The position numbers and the translations under genes were made by a program. A stretch of 64,000 nucleotides of DNA, taken from assembly GCA_016125275.1 (NCBI GenBank), contig WGMB01000004.1, positions 124,001 to 188,000 on the forward strand. Direction: 5' to 3'. Below, one piece after another: positions 36,943 through 45,174 of this stretch. The DNA is from Acidobacteriota bacterium (lineage in GTDB: Bacteria; Acidobacteriota; Terriglobia; Bryobacterales; UBA6623). The stretch's first letter is position 1. Each line of letters begins with the position of its first letter. Under the pieces are notes generated by a model that worked only from the letters and a program-made list of their open reading frames with translations, was not told where the DNA came from and did not search any database.

Positions 36943-37443
36943 ATGGACCCCGCGTTGATGCGCAAGCTGGTGTTGGCCCTGGCCGTGGTGGGCGTGGCGG
37001 CGCTGGGCTACAACTGGTTTTCCAGCGGCCCGCAGCCGCGCCTAGAGGGCAAGATCACCGGCGTGCGGCTGCTGGAGGTGGAGCCGGAAGCCTCCATTCT
37101 GCTGGTGAACTTCGAGGTCGAGAACATCACGAACCTGCCGTTCGTGGCGCACGAGCGCTGGCTGGAGATCGTGGACGCCGAGGGCGACGCGCACCAGGGC
37201 ACGACGGTGAACGGCGTGGACATGAAGCCGCTGTTCCAGTATTTTGCCGCCGAGCTGGGGGGCATGAAGGACGAGCCCTTCATCGCGATGACGACGATCG
37301 ACCCGGGCGAGGTGGAGCGTGGGCTGCTGGCGGCCCGCTTCGAGATGTCGAAGGCGCAGCTCGAAGCGCGCAAAGAGATCATTTTGAGAATCGTCGATGG
37401 CGTCCGCCGCGAGACGCAGATCCGACAGCTTTCCCAGAACTAG
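36943..37443 (+). CDS. Single-pass membrane protein of the LRR operon, Ig-like domain
   Basis: The protein has 166 residues. One N-terminal transmembrane segment (LVLALAVVGVAALGYNWF) is followed by a soluble domain of alternating strands (GVRLLEVEPEASILLVNFEV, FVAHERWLEIVDAEGD) resembling an Ig-like or DUF4352-type fold. It starts two bases after the second LRR gene. Its last 65 bases overlap the convergent RNase D gene. The anchor and position suggest that it holds the LRR proteins at the membrane (inference). No known family recognised. Confidence 0.65.
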   Translation: MDPALMRKLVLALAVVGVAALGYNWFSSGPQPRLEGKITGVRLLEVEPEASILLVNFEVENITNLPFVAHERWLEIVDAEGDAHQGTTVNGVDMKPLFQYFAAELGGMKDEPFIAMTTIDPGEVERGLLAARFEMSKAQLEARKEIILRIVDGVRRETQIRQLSQN

Positions 37444-38668
37444 CCGGCTCGCCGGGATCGAAGCGGTGCGGGCGGCCGTCCTGGATCTTGAGGGCGCGGC
37501 GGCCGTTGAGCAGCGCCAGCAACTCCTCTCCGAAGACTTCGAGCGCGCCGGGGCTGAGCAGCTTGGAGGCTTCGAGCTCCTCGACGGTGTTGAAGCGGTC
37601 GCGCAGCAGCAGCAACGACGTGTCGTTGTCGACCAAGTAGCGCAGCGGGATCTCGTTTTCCTGGGCCAGGAAATTGAGGAAGCACTTGAGCACGGTGAGC
37701 GCGGCGGCCTCCCGCGGGGAGGGCTCCAGCTTGCGGGGCGGCTCTTCGAGCTCGGCGGCGGGCGTCTCGAGGCCCTGCTCGACGGCCCGCAGGATGGCCG
37801 CGGCGCCGCCGCTCTTGATGCGCAGCCCTGCGCCGTTGAAGGCTTCCAGGTCTTCGGCCTTGCGGGGCCGGCTGCGGGCGATCTGCACCAGGGCTTGGTC
37901 TTCGGCCAGCCAGCGGCGAGGGATGTTGGATTTGCGAATGCGCTCCTCGCGCCACTGCGTGAGGCGCTTGAGGATCTCGTACTCGCGGGAGTCGAGGCGT
38001 CCGCTGGCGGCCAGCTTGGCGGCGATGGCGGAGCCGTCGGGCTCGTAGCGGCTGCGGTCGGCCATCTGCGCGGAGAGTTTCAGGGCCCAGTCTTTGCGGC
38101 CCCGGCGTTCGAGATCCCGTAGCAGCATCTCGGCCAGCTCCACCAGGTGCACTACGTCCTCGGCGGCGTAGTCGAGCATGGCGCGCTTGAGCGGGCGGGC
38201 CAGCCAGTTGGCGCGGGTGTGGCTCTTGGGCAAGTGCACGTCGAGCATCTTGCGCAACAGCGGAGCCAGGCCGATCTGGTCGCCGCGGCCGGTCAAGGCG
38301 GCTGCGATGGAGGTGTCCAGCAGCGGCGAGGCGAGCACGCCGTAGTCCTGGAAGAGGCACTCCTGGTCCTGCTCGGCCGAGTGCGCCACCTTGAGCGTGT
38401 TCGGATCGGAGAAGACCTCCAGCAGCGGCTGCATGTCCGCGGGAGTGACCTCGAGGGGGTCGATCAGCCAGACCTGCTTGCGGTCGGCGATCTGCAAAAG
38501 GCCCAGCTGGGGGAAGAAGGTCTTCTCGCGAAGGAACTCGGTGTCGAAGGCTATGATCGGCTGGCCGCGAAGGCTCTCGGCGATCTCGGCGACGCCGGCT
38601 GCGTTGGTGATGAGCGGCGCTTCGGCGGGGGCTGCTTCGGCGGATCGGCCGGATGAGGAGCGGGACAT
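37379..38668 (-). CDS. rnd: Ribonuclease D
   Basis: The protein has 429 residues from ATG 38666-38668; the frame is open for another 260 codons upstream, but that part is out-of-frame shadow of the next gene. The DEDD exonuclease motifs are FDTEFLREKTF, AHSAEQDQE and LDYAAEDVVHL, followed by an HRDC domain (SREYEILKRLTQWREERIRK). It trims the 3' ends of tRNA and other small RNAs. The C-terminal extension (GRPHRFDPGEPA onward) continues beyond the HRDC domain. The last 65 bases overlap the convergent LRR-operon gene. Confidence 0.9.
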   Translation of the reverse strand: MSRSSSGRSAEAAPAEAPLITNAAGVAEIAESLRGQPIIAFDTEFLREKTFFPQLGLLQIADRKQVWLIDPLEVTPADMQPLLEVFSDPNTLKVAHSAEQDQECLFQDYGVLASPLLDTSIAAALTGRGDQIGLAPLLRKMLDVHLPKSHTRANWLARPLKRAMLDYAAEDVVHLVELAEMLLRDLERRGRKDWALKLSAQMADRSRYEPDGSAIAAKLAASGRLDSREYEILKRLTQWREERIRKSNIPRRWLAEDQALVQIARSRPRKAEDLEAFNGAGLRIKSGGAAAILRAVEQGLETPAAELEEPPRKLEPSPREAAALTVLKCFLNFLAQENEIPLRYLVDNDTSLLLLRDRFNTVEELEASKLLSPGALEVFGEELLALLNGRRALKIQDGRPHRFDPGEPASSGKAVGSASRGGRHRRFSK

Positions 38669-38736
38669 GGGCGCGAAGTTATGAAGCAGCTTACCAGAGA
38701 TCGTAAGTCCGCGGTCCTGTTTCGGCGCACTCCAAA

Positions 38737-39687
38737 TTACTGGATCTTGGCGGCTTGATCGTGATTTTCGGGCAATCCGGACGCCCAGATTCGGCCCGAG
38801 ACGGGTTCCAGCAGGCTGCGAATCTTGCGCAACAGGGCCGCGTCGATCTCGAAATCGAGGGCGGCGAGGTTCATGGCGAGCTGTTCGCGGTTGCTCATCC
38901 CGACCAGAGTGGTGGAGACGTAGGGGTGGTCCAGGCAGAAGCGCAGGGCCAGCGCGGGCAGGGCGACGCCGGCGTCTCGGCAGGCCGCGTCGACCTTGGC
39001 GCAGGCTTCGAGCAGCTCCGGCGCGGCGGGGTGCCAGGGCGGCGGCGCGCCGTGGGTGAGAGCGCCCAGCAGCAACGGCGAGGCGTTGATGAGTCCGATG
39101 CCGCGCTCTTCGGCGAAGGGCCGCAGGCTGCGGTCGAGGTCGGTGATGGCGAGGTTGTAGCGGGCGTAGGAGAGGACCGTATCGACCTCGAAGCGGCGAG
39201 CCACGTCCTCGAGCATTTCGAGCTGCAGGCCGGTGACGCCGATCCAGCGGGCCTTGCCGGCCTGCTGGGCGCGGCGGGCGGCGGGCAGGGCTTCTTCGAG
39301 GATTTGGCGGCGGTCGCCGAACTCGATGTCGTGGATCTGCAGCAGGTCGACGTAGTCGGTTCCGAGGCGGCGCAGGGACTCGTCGAGGCTGTCGGTCACG
39401 CGGCGGGCGGAGAAGTCGAAGCCGTCGGCGGTGTCGCGGCAGCACTTGGTGGCCAGGATGACGCGGTCGCGGCGACCGCGCAGGGCTTGGCCGAGGCGGG
39501 TCTCCGAGAGAGTCCGGCCGTAGTAGGGGGCTGTGTCAAAGAAGTTGACGCCGGCGTCGATGGCGGCGTGTACGGCGCGTTCGCCCTCGGCGGCGTCGAT
39601 GGGGCCGAACTCCTCGCCCAGGGGCGAGGCTCCGTAGCCGAGGATGGAGGGCTCGAGATCGGTGCGACCGAGTCGGCGATAGCGCAT
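38737..39687 (-). CDS. Aldo/keto reductase (L-galactose/L-fucose dehydrogenase-like)
   Basis: The protein has 316 residues. The catalytic tetrad is visible: D in NFFDTAPYYG, Y in the same motif, K in VILATKC, and H in LLQIHDIEF. MRYRRLGRTDLEPSILGYGA and GVNFFDTAPYYGRTLSE are typical of the sugar-dehydrogenase-like branch of the family. It is ten bases downstream of the cysteine-desulfurase-like gene on the same strand. A sugar or aldehyde substrate is likely; a more exact assignment is not possible. Confidence 0.85.
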   Translation of the reverse strand: MRYRRLGRTDLEPSILGYGASPLGEEFGPIDAAEGERAVHAAIDAGVNFFDTAPYYGRTLSETRLGQALRGRRDRVILATKCCRDTADGFDFSARRVTDSLDESLRRLGTDYVDLLQIHDIEFGDRRQILEEALPAARRAQQAGKARWIGVTGLQLEMLEDVARRFEVDTVLSYARYNLAITDLDRSLRPFAEERGIGLINASPLLLGALTHGAPPPWHPAAPELLEACAKVDAACRDAGVALPALALRFCLDHPYVSTTLVGMSNREQLAMNLAALDFEIDAALLRKIRSLLEPVSGRIWASGLPENHDQAAKIQ

Positions 39688-39697
39688 GGCGGGCTCT

Positions 39698-40927
39698 TCA
39701 GGCGGCGAGGGCGGCCAGCAGACGGTCGACCTCTTCGGCGGTGTTGTAGTGGGCCAGCCCGATGCGGACGGCGCCGCCGGGCTGCAGGCCCTGGCGCTCG
39801 GCCCAGTTGAGGGCGTAGTAGTTGCCGTCCCACACGAACAGGCCCTCGGCGGCCAACCGCTCGGCGGTTTGGCGCGGCGTCTCGCCGGCCATGCGGATGG
39901 CGACGGTGGGGGTGCGCTGGCCGAAGCGCTCGGGCTCGCGGATGCCGAAGAACTCGAGGCCGGGGATGGCGAGCAGGCCGGCGACGAGGCGCTCGGACAG
40001 GACGCGTTCGGCGGCCTGCACGGCCGTCATGGCCCCGACGAGCTTTTCGCGGCGGGAGCCGGAGGCGCCGCAGCGCTCGCCGAGCTCGGCGAGATAGTCG
40101 ATGGCGGCGGCCACGCCCGCCATGGCTTCGTGGTTCTGGGTGCCGGTCTCCCAGCGGTCCGGGATCTGCTCGTCGGCCGGGCGGACCTTGTAGGGGCGCA
40201 GCCGCTCCAACAGCTCCGCCTTGCCGTAGAGCAGCCCTTGGTGCGGCCCGAAGAACTTGTAGGAGGAGCAGCCGAGGAAGTCGCAGTCGAGCTCGCGGAC
40301 GTCGATGGGGCCGTGCGGGGCGTAGTGCACGGCGTCGACGAAGGCCCAGGCTCCGACGGCGTGGGCGGCTTCGATGGCGCGCCGCACGGGGTTGATGGTT
40401 CCGACGGCGTTGGAGGCGTAGCCGATGGCGACGAGCCGGGTCTTGGAATTGATCAGGGCCAGTAACTCATCGACGTCGAGCGTGCATTCGCCGAGCCGGA
40501 AGGGGGCCACGCGGACGGTCGCGCCGCACTCCTCGAGGGCCTTCCAGGGCGAGAAGTTGGCGTCGTGGTCCAGGCCGGTGAGCACGATCTCGTCGCCGGG
40601 GCCCAGCTCGCGGCCGATCGCGCGGCTCAGGGCGAAGGTCAGCGAGGTCATGTTGGCGCCAAAGACGACCTCGCGCGCCGAACAGCCCAGCAGATCGGCC
40701 ACGGCGGCGTGCGCCTCGGCCAGGACCTGATCGCTGCGCAGACTGGTCAAAAACGCCCCGTGAGTATTGGCGTTGGACGTGATCAAATAGTGGCTGATGG
40801 CGTCGATGACCCGCTGCGGGACCTGGGTTCCGCCGGGACCGTCGAGGTAGACCACGGGACGGCCGCCGAGCGAGAGGGCCAGGGCGGGGAACTGTGTACG
40901 AATCCAGTCGAGAGGCAGGGCGGGCAC
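39698..40927 (-). CDS. Cysteine-desulfurase-like PLP enzyme (TIGR01976-type)
   Basis: The protein has 409 residues from GTG 40925-40927. It is a class V aminotransferase fold with the PLP lysine in SSYKFFGPHQG and YLDGPGGTQVPQRVI at the start, the signature of the desulfurase-like branch, not of IscS/SufS. No SufE, SufU or Fe-S assembly gene is adjacent. It heads the operon with the aldo/keto reductase. A TAAGAT box ends nine bases before the GTG, with GGGAAG between. The true reaction may be a desulfurase, kynureninase-like or other beta-elimination. Confidence 0.85.
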   Translation of the reverse strand: MPALPLDWIRTQFPALALSLGGRPVVYLDGPGGTQVPQRVIDAISHYLITSNANTHGAFLTSLRSDQVLAEAHAAVADLLGCSAREVVFGANMTSLTFALSRAIGRELGPGDEIVLTGLDHDANFSPWKALEECGATVRVAPFRLGECTLDVDELLALINSKTRLVAIGYASNAVGTINPVRRAIEAAHAVGAWAFVDAVHYAPHGPIDVRELDCDFLGCSSYKFFGPHQGLLYGKAELLERLRPYKVRPADEQIPDRWETGTQNHEAMAGVAAAIDYLAELGERCGASGSRREKLVGAMTAVQAAERVLSERLVAGLLAIPGLEFFGIREPERFGQRTPTVAIRMAGETPRQTAERLAAEGLFVWDGNYYALNWAERQGLQPGGAVRIGLAHYNTAEEVDRLLAALAA

Positions 40928-40936
40928 GGACTTCCC

Positions 40937-40942
40937 ATCTTA
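40937..40942 (-). promoter_or_regulatory. -10-like box TAAGAT
   Basis: TAAGAT on the minus strand ends nine bases before GTG 40927. Confidence 0.5.
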
Positions 40943-40948
40943 GAACGC

Positions 40949-40977
40949 TTGCCGCGCCCCTTGCCGCTGTGTTATCT
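40949..40977 (+). promoter_or_regulatory. Sigma70-like promoter of polysaccharide cluster
   Basis: TTGCCG (40949-40954) and TTATCT (40972-40977) are 17 bases apart, with TG just before the -10. Predicted transcription starts near 40984, giving a leader of about 43 bases before ATG 41027. Confidence 0.45.
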
Positions 40978-41008
40978 AAAAGATGCCCGCCCGTAAGCCG
41001 CGTCCGTT

Positions 41009-41023
41009 ACGCTCCGTGAGCGT
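41009..41023 (+). promoter_or_regulatory. Hairpin abutting start codon of first glycosyltransferase
   Basis: ACGCTC (41009-41014) pairs with GAGCGT (41018-41023) around CGT, ending three bases before ATG 41027. No ribosome site precedes the gene, so the hairpin sits where one would be and could limit translation. Confidence 0.4.
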
Positions 41024-41026
41024 TCG

Positions 41027-42031
41027 ATGACGGTCTCTTGCGTCATACCCCACTGGAACCAGCGTGAGCTGCTGGAATCCCTTTTGGATTCCCTGCTCCG
41101 GTTGCGTCTGCCCGCGGGGTGGACGCTGGAAGCCGTGGTCGTCGACAACGCCTCCGAGGATGGGTCCCCCGAGGCGGCAGAAGCCCACGGAGCCAAGGTT
41201 TTGCGTCTCGATCGCAACTACGGCGTCAGCCATGCGCTGAACCGGGGCATCGAGGCGAGCTCGGGGCAGCTCGTGGCGTTGCTGAACAACGACGTGGAGC
41301 TGGCGCCGGACTGGCTGGAGAAGCTGGCGGCGGCGCTGGAAGCCCCCGAAGTTTGGTTCGCCGCGGGAAAGACGATGAGCTGGAGCGAGCGCGAGCGGAT
41401 AGACGGAGCCGGGGACGCGCTGTGCCGCGGCGGCGCCGCTTGGCGTTTGGGCAACGGGCGCCTGGACGGTCCGCTGTTCGCCCAGCCGCGCCGCACCTAT
41501 TTCCCGTCGGCGACGGCGGCGCTGTTCAAGCGGGAATTCTTCTCGCGCGTGGGTTTGTTCGAGGAGAGCTTCTTCGCCTACCTGGAGGACGTGGACCTGG
41601 GGTTGCGGGCCGCCGTGGCGGACCTGCCCGGCGTGTACGCGCCCGAGGCGGTCGCGTGGCACCACGGCTCCGGCACCACGGGGGCCTGGAGCGGCGCGAT
41701 GGTGCGCTGGATCACCAGCCACCAACTGCTGCTGCTGGCCAAGCACTATCCGCTGGGACTGCTGCTGCGCTTTGCCTGGCCGATCGCGACGGCGCAGTTG
41801 CTGTGGGCGGCGCTGGCGATCTCGCGCGGGAGGGCCTTGGACTGGGCGGCCGGGGCTTGGGACGGCGTGCGGCGGGGCGGGGCCCTGCGAACCGGCGGCG
41901 CGGCGGGCCGTAGCGCCCGGTTGGCGGCGGTGCTCACCGAGACCGAGCGCGAGATCCTGACGATTCAGCGGGCCACGGGCTGGGACGCCTACTGGCGCTG
42001 GTATGACCGGCTGGCGGGAGGGCGCGCATGA
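41027..42031 (+). CDS. GT2 glycosyltransferase (rhamnosyltransferase-like)
   Basis: The protein has 334 residues. The opening VSCVIPHWNQRELLESLLDS and VVVDNASEDGS are typical of GT-A family 2. NNDVELAPDW carries the metal-binding Asp in the DxD-like position, and FFAYLEDVDLGLR is the catalytic ED motif. No transmembrane part is apparent, although the C-terminal LLLLAKHYPLGLLLRFAWPI is amphipathic and may attach to the membrane. It overlaps the next gene by four bases (ATGA). Confidence 0.88.
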   Translation: MTVSCVIPHWNQRELLESLLDSLLRLRLPAGWTLEAVVVDNASEDGSPEAAEAHGAKVLRLDRNYGVSHALNRGIEASSGQLVALLNNDVELAPDWLEKLAAALEAPEVWFAAGKTMSWSERERIDGAGDALCRGGAAWRLGNGRLDGPLFAQPRRTYFPSATAALFKREFFSRVGLFEESFFAYLEDVDLGLRAAVADLPGVYAPEAVAWHHGSGTTGAWSGAMVRWITSHQLLLLAKHYPLGLLLRFAWPIATAQLLWAALAISRGRALDWAAGAWDGVRRGGALRTGGAAGRSARLAAVLTETEREILTIQRATGWDAYWRWYDRLAGGRA

Positions 42032-42990
42032 GCCCGGCGGGCGTCGGCGTGGTGATCGTGACCTACCAGTCGGCGGGCGTGATCGAGCGCTGCCTGCGGT
42101 CGCTGCGCGGCGTGGAGCAGGCGGTGGTGGTCGACAACGCTTCGACGGATCACTCCGCCACGGTCGCGCGTAACACCCTTTTGGCCCGAGTGATCGCCAA
42201 TGAGACCAACCGAGGGTTCGCCGCGGCGGTGAACCAAGGCGTGGCAGCGCTTAAGACGCCGCTGATCCTGGTGCTGAACCCGGACGTGGAGTTGCAGGCG
42301 GGCTTCGAGGAGTCCGCGCCGATCGTGCGGGAGGCTCTGCGGCCCGAAGTCGGGCTGGTGGGCGGGCGGTTGGAGGATGAGGACGGCGCGTACCAGGAGG
42401 GTTTCGGCGTGCGGGCCTTGCCGACGCCCGGCGCGCTGCTGGCCGAGGCGCTGCTGCTCAACCGGGTATGGCCCGGCAACCCGTGGAACCGCCGCTATCG
42501 CTGTGTGGGGTTCGACCCGTCGGCGGCCCAGGATTGCGAGCAGCCGGCGGGCGCGTTTTTGTTATTTCGACGCGAAATTTTCGAACGGATGGGAGGTTTC
42601 GATGAAGACTTCTACCCTCTCTGGTTCGAGGACGTGGACTTCTGTTGGCGAATTCGGGCCGCCGGATATCGCATCCGCTACGAGCCTACGGCTCGCGGAC
42701 GGCACCTGGGGGCGCATTCGATCGGGTCGCTCAGCGCAGCGAACCGCCACAAAGCTTGGTATGGTAATCTTTTACGCTTTGCTGACAAGCATTTCTCCAC
42801 CGCGGAAAACCTCGCCCTGCGGGCGGCGGCGACGGTGGGGCTGGCGGTCCGCGGCATCGGCCGCGGGCTCACTGCTGGGGGAATCCAAGAGGGGCGAGCG
42901 TGTTTTCACGCGATCCGGACGGTGTGGAGCCGTCCGCATTCTTTTTCACGGGACGCCGGCGGGGCTTTCGAGCGCACACGAGCGGCCTGA
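42028..42990 (+). CDS. GT2 glycosyltransferase
   Basis: The protein has 320 residues, coupled to the previous gene by an ATGA overlap. GVVIVTYQSAGVIERCLRSL, VVVDNASTDHS, LVLNPDVEL (metal Asp) and LWFEDVDFCWRIRAAGYRI (catalytic block) give family 2. From about 42540 the DNA becomes visibly richer in A+T (for example around 42555-42600 and 42755-42800) than neighbouring genes, suggesting a patchwork origin. A terminator-like hairpin lies inside its 3' end. Confidence 0.88.
   Translation: MSPAGVGVVIVTYQSAGVIERCLRSLRGVEQAVVVDNASTDHSATVARNTLLARVIANETNRGFAAAVNQGVAALKTPLILVLNPDVELQAGFEESAPIVREALRPEVGLVGGRLEDEDGAYQEGFGVRALPTPGALLAEALLLNRVWPGNPWNRRYRCVGFDPSAAQDCEQPAGAFLLFRREIFERMGGFDEDFYPLWFEDVDFCWRIRAAGYRIRYEPTARGRHLGAHSIGSLSAANRHKAWYGNLLRFADKHFSTAENLALRAAATVGLAVRGIGRGLTAGGIQEGRACFHAIRTVWSRPHSFSRDAGGAFERTRAA
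42916..42946 (+). terminator. Intragenic terminator-like hairpin in GT2 gene
   Basis: CGGACGG (42916-42922) pairs perfectly with CCGTCCG (42930-42936), followed by CATTCTTTTT, 44 bases before the stop. It could reduce read-through into the next glycosyltransferase gene. Confidence 0.4.
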
Positions 42991-43011
42991 AAACGGAAAC
43001 GCTGAGGTTCG

Positions 43012-44058
43012 ATGAACGGCAAAGACCTCGTCTCTGTCACAGTGGTGACCTATAACAGCGGGCGGTTCATTCGCCGCTGTCTCGATGCGGTGCTGGAGCA
43101 GCGCTATTCGCGGGTGGAAGTCATCGTCGTGGACAATGCTTCGACCGACGGCACTGCCGATATCCTGGAGCGGTTCGAAGGGCGCTGCCGGATTGTCTAC
43201 AACGAGGACAACGTTGGCTTTGCGGCCGCGCAGAATCAGGCGATCGCGCTATCGCGGGGCGAGTGGGTGCTGACGCTCAACCCCGACGTGCTGCTGTTGC
43301 CGGACTTCATCGAGGCGCTGATGCGGACGGCCTCGGTGGACCCTCAGGTGGGCACGCTGTGCGGCAAGCTGCTGATGGTGGACGCCTCGTTCGAGATTCC
43401 CGACCAGCGGGTGGTCGATTCGACCGGGATGTATTTCACCCCGATGCTGCGGCACTTCGACCGCGGCTGTCTGGAAAACTACAACGGCCACTACCGAAAG
43501 CATGAGTACGTGTTCGGCGCGACGGCGGCGGCGGCCTGCTATCGCCGGGCGATGATCGAGGACGCTTCGGTGGAGGGCGAGTTCTTCGACTCGGACTTCT
43601 TCACTTACCGCGAGGACGCCGACGTGGCCTGGCGCTCGCAGTTGCTGGGCTGGAAGTGCGTGTACGACCCGACCGCCTGCGGCTATCACGTGCGCAAGCT
43701 GCGGCCGGGGATGCGGCGGTTCCTGCCTCCCGAGATCAACATGCACTCGGTGAAGAACCGTTTCTTGATGCGGGTGAAGAACGTGACGCCGGGCGTGTAT
43801 CTGCGCAACTTCGTGCCGATGACGGTGCGGGACGTGGGCATCCTCGGCTACTGCCTGCTGTTCGAGCGGTCATCGCTGAAGGCTTTCTACCTGCTGGCGC
43901 GCGACTTCCGCAAGACGATGGCGAAGCGCAAGCTGATCCAGGCGCGGCGGCGGGTGGATGACGCCTACCTGACCAAATGGTTCCGCTTCGAGCCGGTGAG
44001 CGAGCCGCTCGAGGTTCACGCCGAGGAAGCGGCGGCCGTGCGGGTGTCGGAGAGCTGA
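43012..44058 (+). CDS. GT2 glycosyltransferase
   Basis: The protein has 348 residues, 21 bases after the previous gene. VSVTVVTYNSGRFIRRCLDA, VVDNASTDGTADIL, TLNPDVLLLPDF (metal Asp) and TYREDADVAWRSQLLGWKC (catalytic block) identify family 2. The C-terminal part has positively charged segments (FRKTMAKRKLIQARRRV) likely to touch the membrane. It is the third GT2 enzyme in a row, consistent with successive additions to one polysaccharide repeat unit. Confidence 0.88.
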   Translation: MNGKDLVSVTVVTYNSGRFIRRCLDAVLEQRYSRVEVIVVDNASTDGTADILERFEGRCRIVYNEDNVGFAAAQNQAIALSRGEWVLTLNPDVLLLPDFIEALMRTASVDPQVGTLCGKLLMVDASFEIPDQRVVDSTGMYFTPMLRHFDRGCLENYNGHYRKHEYVFGATAAAACYRRAMIEDASVEGEFFDSDFFTYREDADVAWRSQLLGWKCVYDPTACGYHVRKLRPGMRRFLPPEINMHSVKNRFLMRVKNVTPGVYLRNFVPMTVRDVGILGYCLLFERSSLKAFYLLARDFRKTMAKRKLIQARRRVDDAYLTKWFRFEPVSEPLEVHAEEAAAVRVSES

Positions 44059-44069
44059 CCGCGGCGGGC

Positions 44070-45167
44070 ATGCGCATCGCGCTGGCGGGCACGCGCGGCA
44101 TTCCCGCCAACTACGGCGGGTTCGAGACCTTTGCCGAGGAGTTGGCGGTGCGGTTGGCCGCGCGCGGCCATCAGGTCACGGTCTACTGCCGCACGAACAA
44201 CGTAGAGACGCGGGAACGGCTGTGGCGGGGCGTGCGGCTGGCGCACCTGCCGACGATTCCGCACAAGTACTTCGACACGCTGGCGCACACGGCGCTGGCG
44301 ACGCTGCACCTGTTCTTTGTGGGGCGCTTCGACGTCGCCCTGTACTGCAACGGCGCCAACGCGATCTACACCTGGATTCCGCGGCTGCGGGGCGTGCCCA
44401 CGGCGCTGAATGTGGACGGGCTGGAGCGGCAGCGCAAGAAGTGGAACGCGTTGGCGCGCGGCTGGTACCGGCTGTCGGAGCGGCTGGCGACGTTTCTGCC
44501 GACCGTGGTGGTCAGCGACGCCCGGGTGATCGAGCGCTACTACCAAGACACCTACGGCAAGGCGACGCGCTGCATCGCCTACGGCTCGGACATGCAGCGG
44601 GCGGAGACGCGGGAAGTCCTGGACCGGCTGGGGCTGGAGCCGGGCGGCTACTTCCTCTACGTGAGCCGGATGGAGCCGGAGAACAACGCCTTGCTGGTGG
44701 CGCGAGCGTTCGAGCGCACCCAACTGCCGCAGAAGCTGGTGATGGTGGGCGATGCGCCGTATGCGGCCGAGTATATTCGGGAGCTGCGCTCGACCGGCGA
44801 TCCGCGCATCCTGTTTCCCGGAGCGATCTACGGGCAGGGCTACCGCGAGCTCCAGTCGCACTGCCTGGCCTATGTGCAGGCGACGGAGGTGGGCGGCACG
44901 CATCCGGCGCTGATCGAGGCGATGGGGCGAGGGGCGCCGACGCTGTATCTGCGGACGCCGGAGAACGAAGAGGTGGCCGGGGACTGCGGCTTGGGCTTCC
45001 ACAAGGACGAGGCGGAGCTGGCGGCGCTGCTGGAGCGGGTGGCGGCGATGAGCCTGGAGGACCGCGCCGCCTGGGGCGCCAAGGCGTTGGCTTCGGCGCG
45101 GGCCCGCTACGACTGGGAAGCGATCACGACGCAGTACGAGGAGCTGTTTCGGGAGTTGGCGGGATAG
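44070..45167 (+). CDS. DUF1972/GT4-family glycosyltransferase
   Basis: The protein has 365 residues from ATG 44070; the open frame begins 93 bases earlier but that part overlaps the previous gene. The start MRIALAGTRGIPANYGGFET is the DUF1972 domain, followed by a GT4 (GT-B) C-terminal domain with QATEVGGTHPALIEAMGRGA, where the Glu contacts the donor phosphate. Relatives are rhamnosyl- or mannosyltransferases of capsule and O-antigen clusters. The stop is seven bases from the convergent flippase gene. Confidence 0.9.
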   Translation: MRIALAGTRGIPANYGGFETFAEELAVRLAARGHQVTVYCRTNNVETRERLWRGVRLAHLPTIPHKYFDTLAHTALATLHLFFVGRFDVALYCNGANAIYTWIPRLRGVPTALNVDGLERQRKKWNALARGWYRLSERLATFLPTVVVSDARVIERYYQDTYGKATRCIAYGSDMQRAETREVLDRLGLEPGGYFLYVSRMEPENNALLVARAFERTQLPQKLVMVGDAPYAAEYIRELRSTGDPRILFPGAIYGQGYRELQSHCLAYVQATEVGGTHPALIEAMGRGAPTLYLRTPENEEVAGDCGLGFHKDEAELAALLERVAAMSLEDRAAWGAKALASARARYDWEAITTQYEELFRELAG

Positions 45168-45174
45168 GCGGCTT

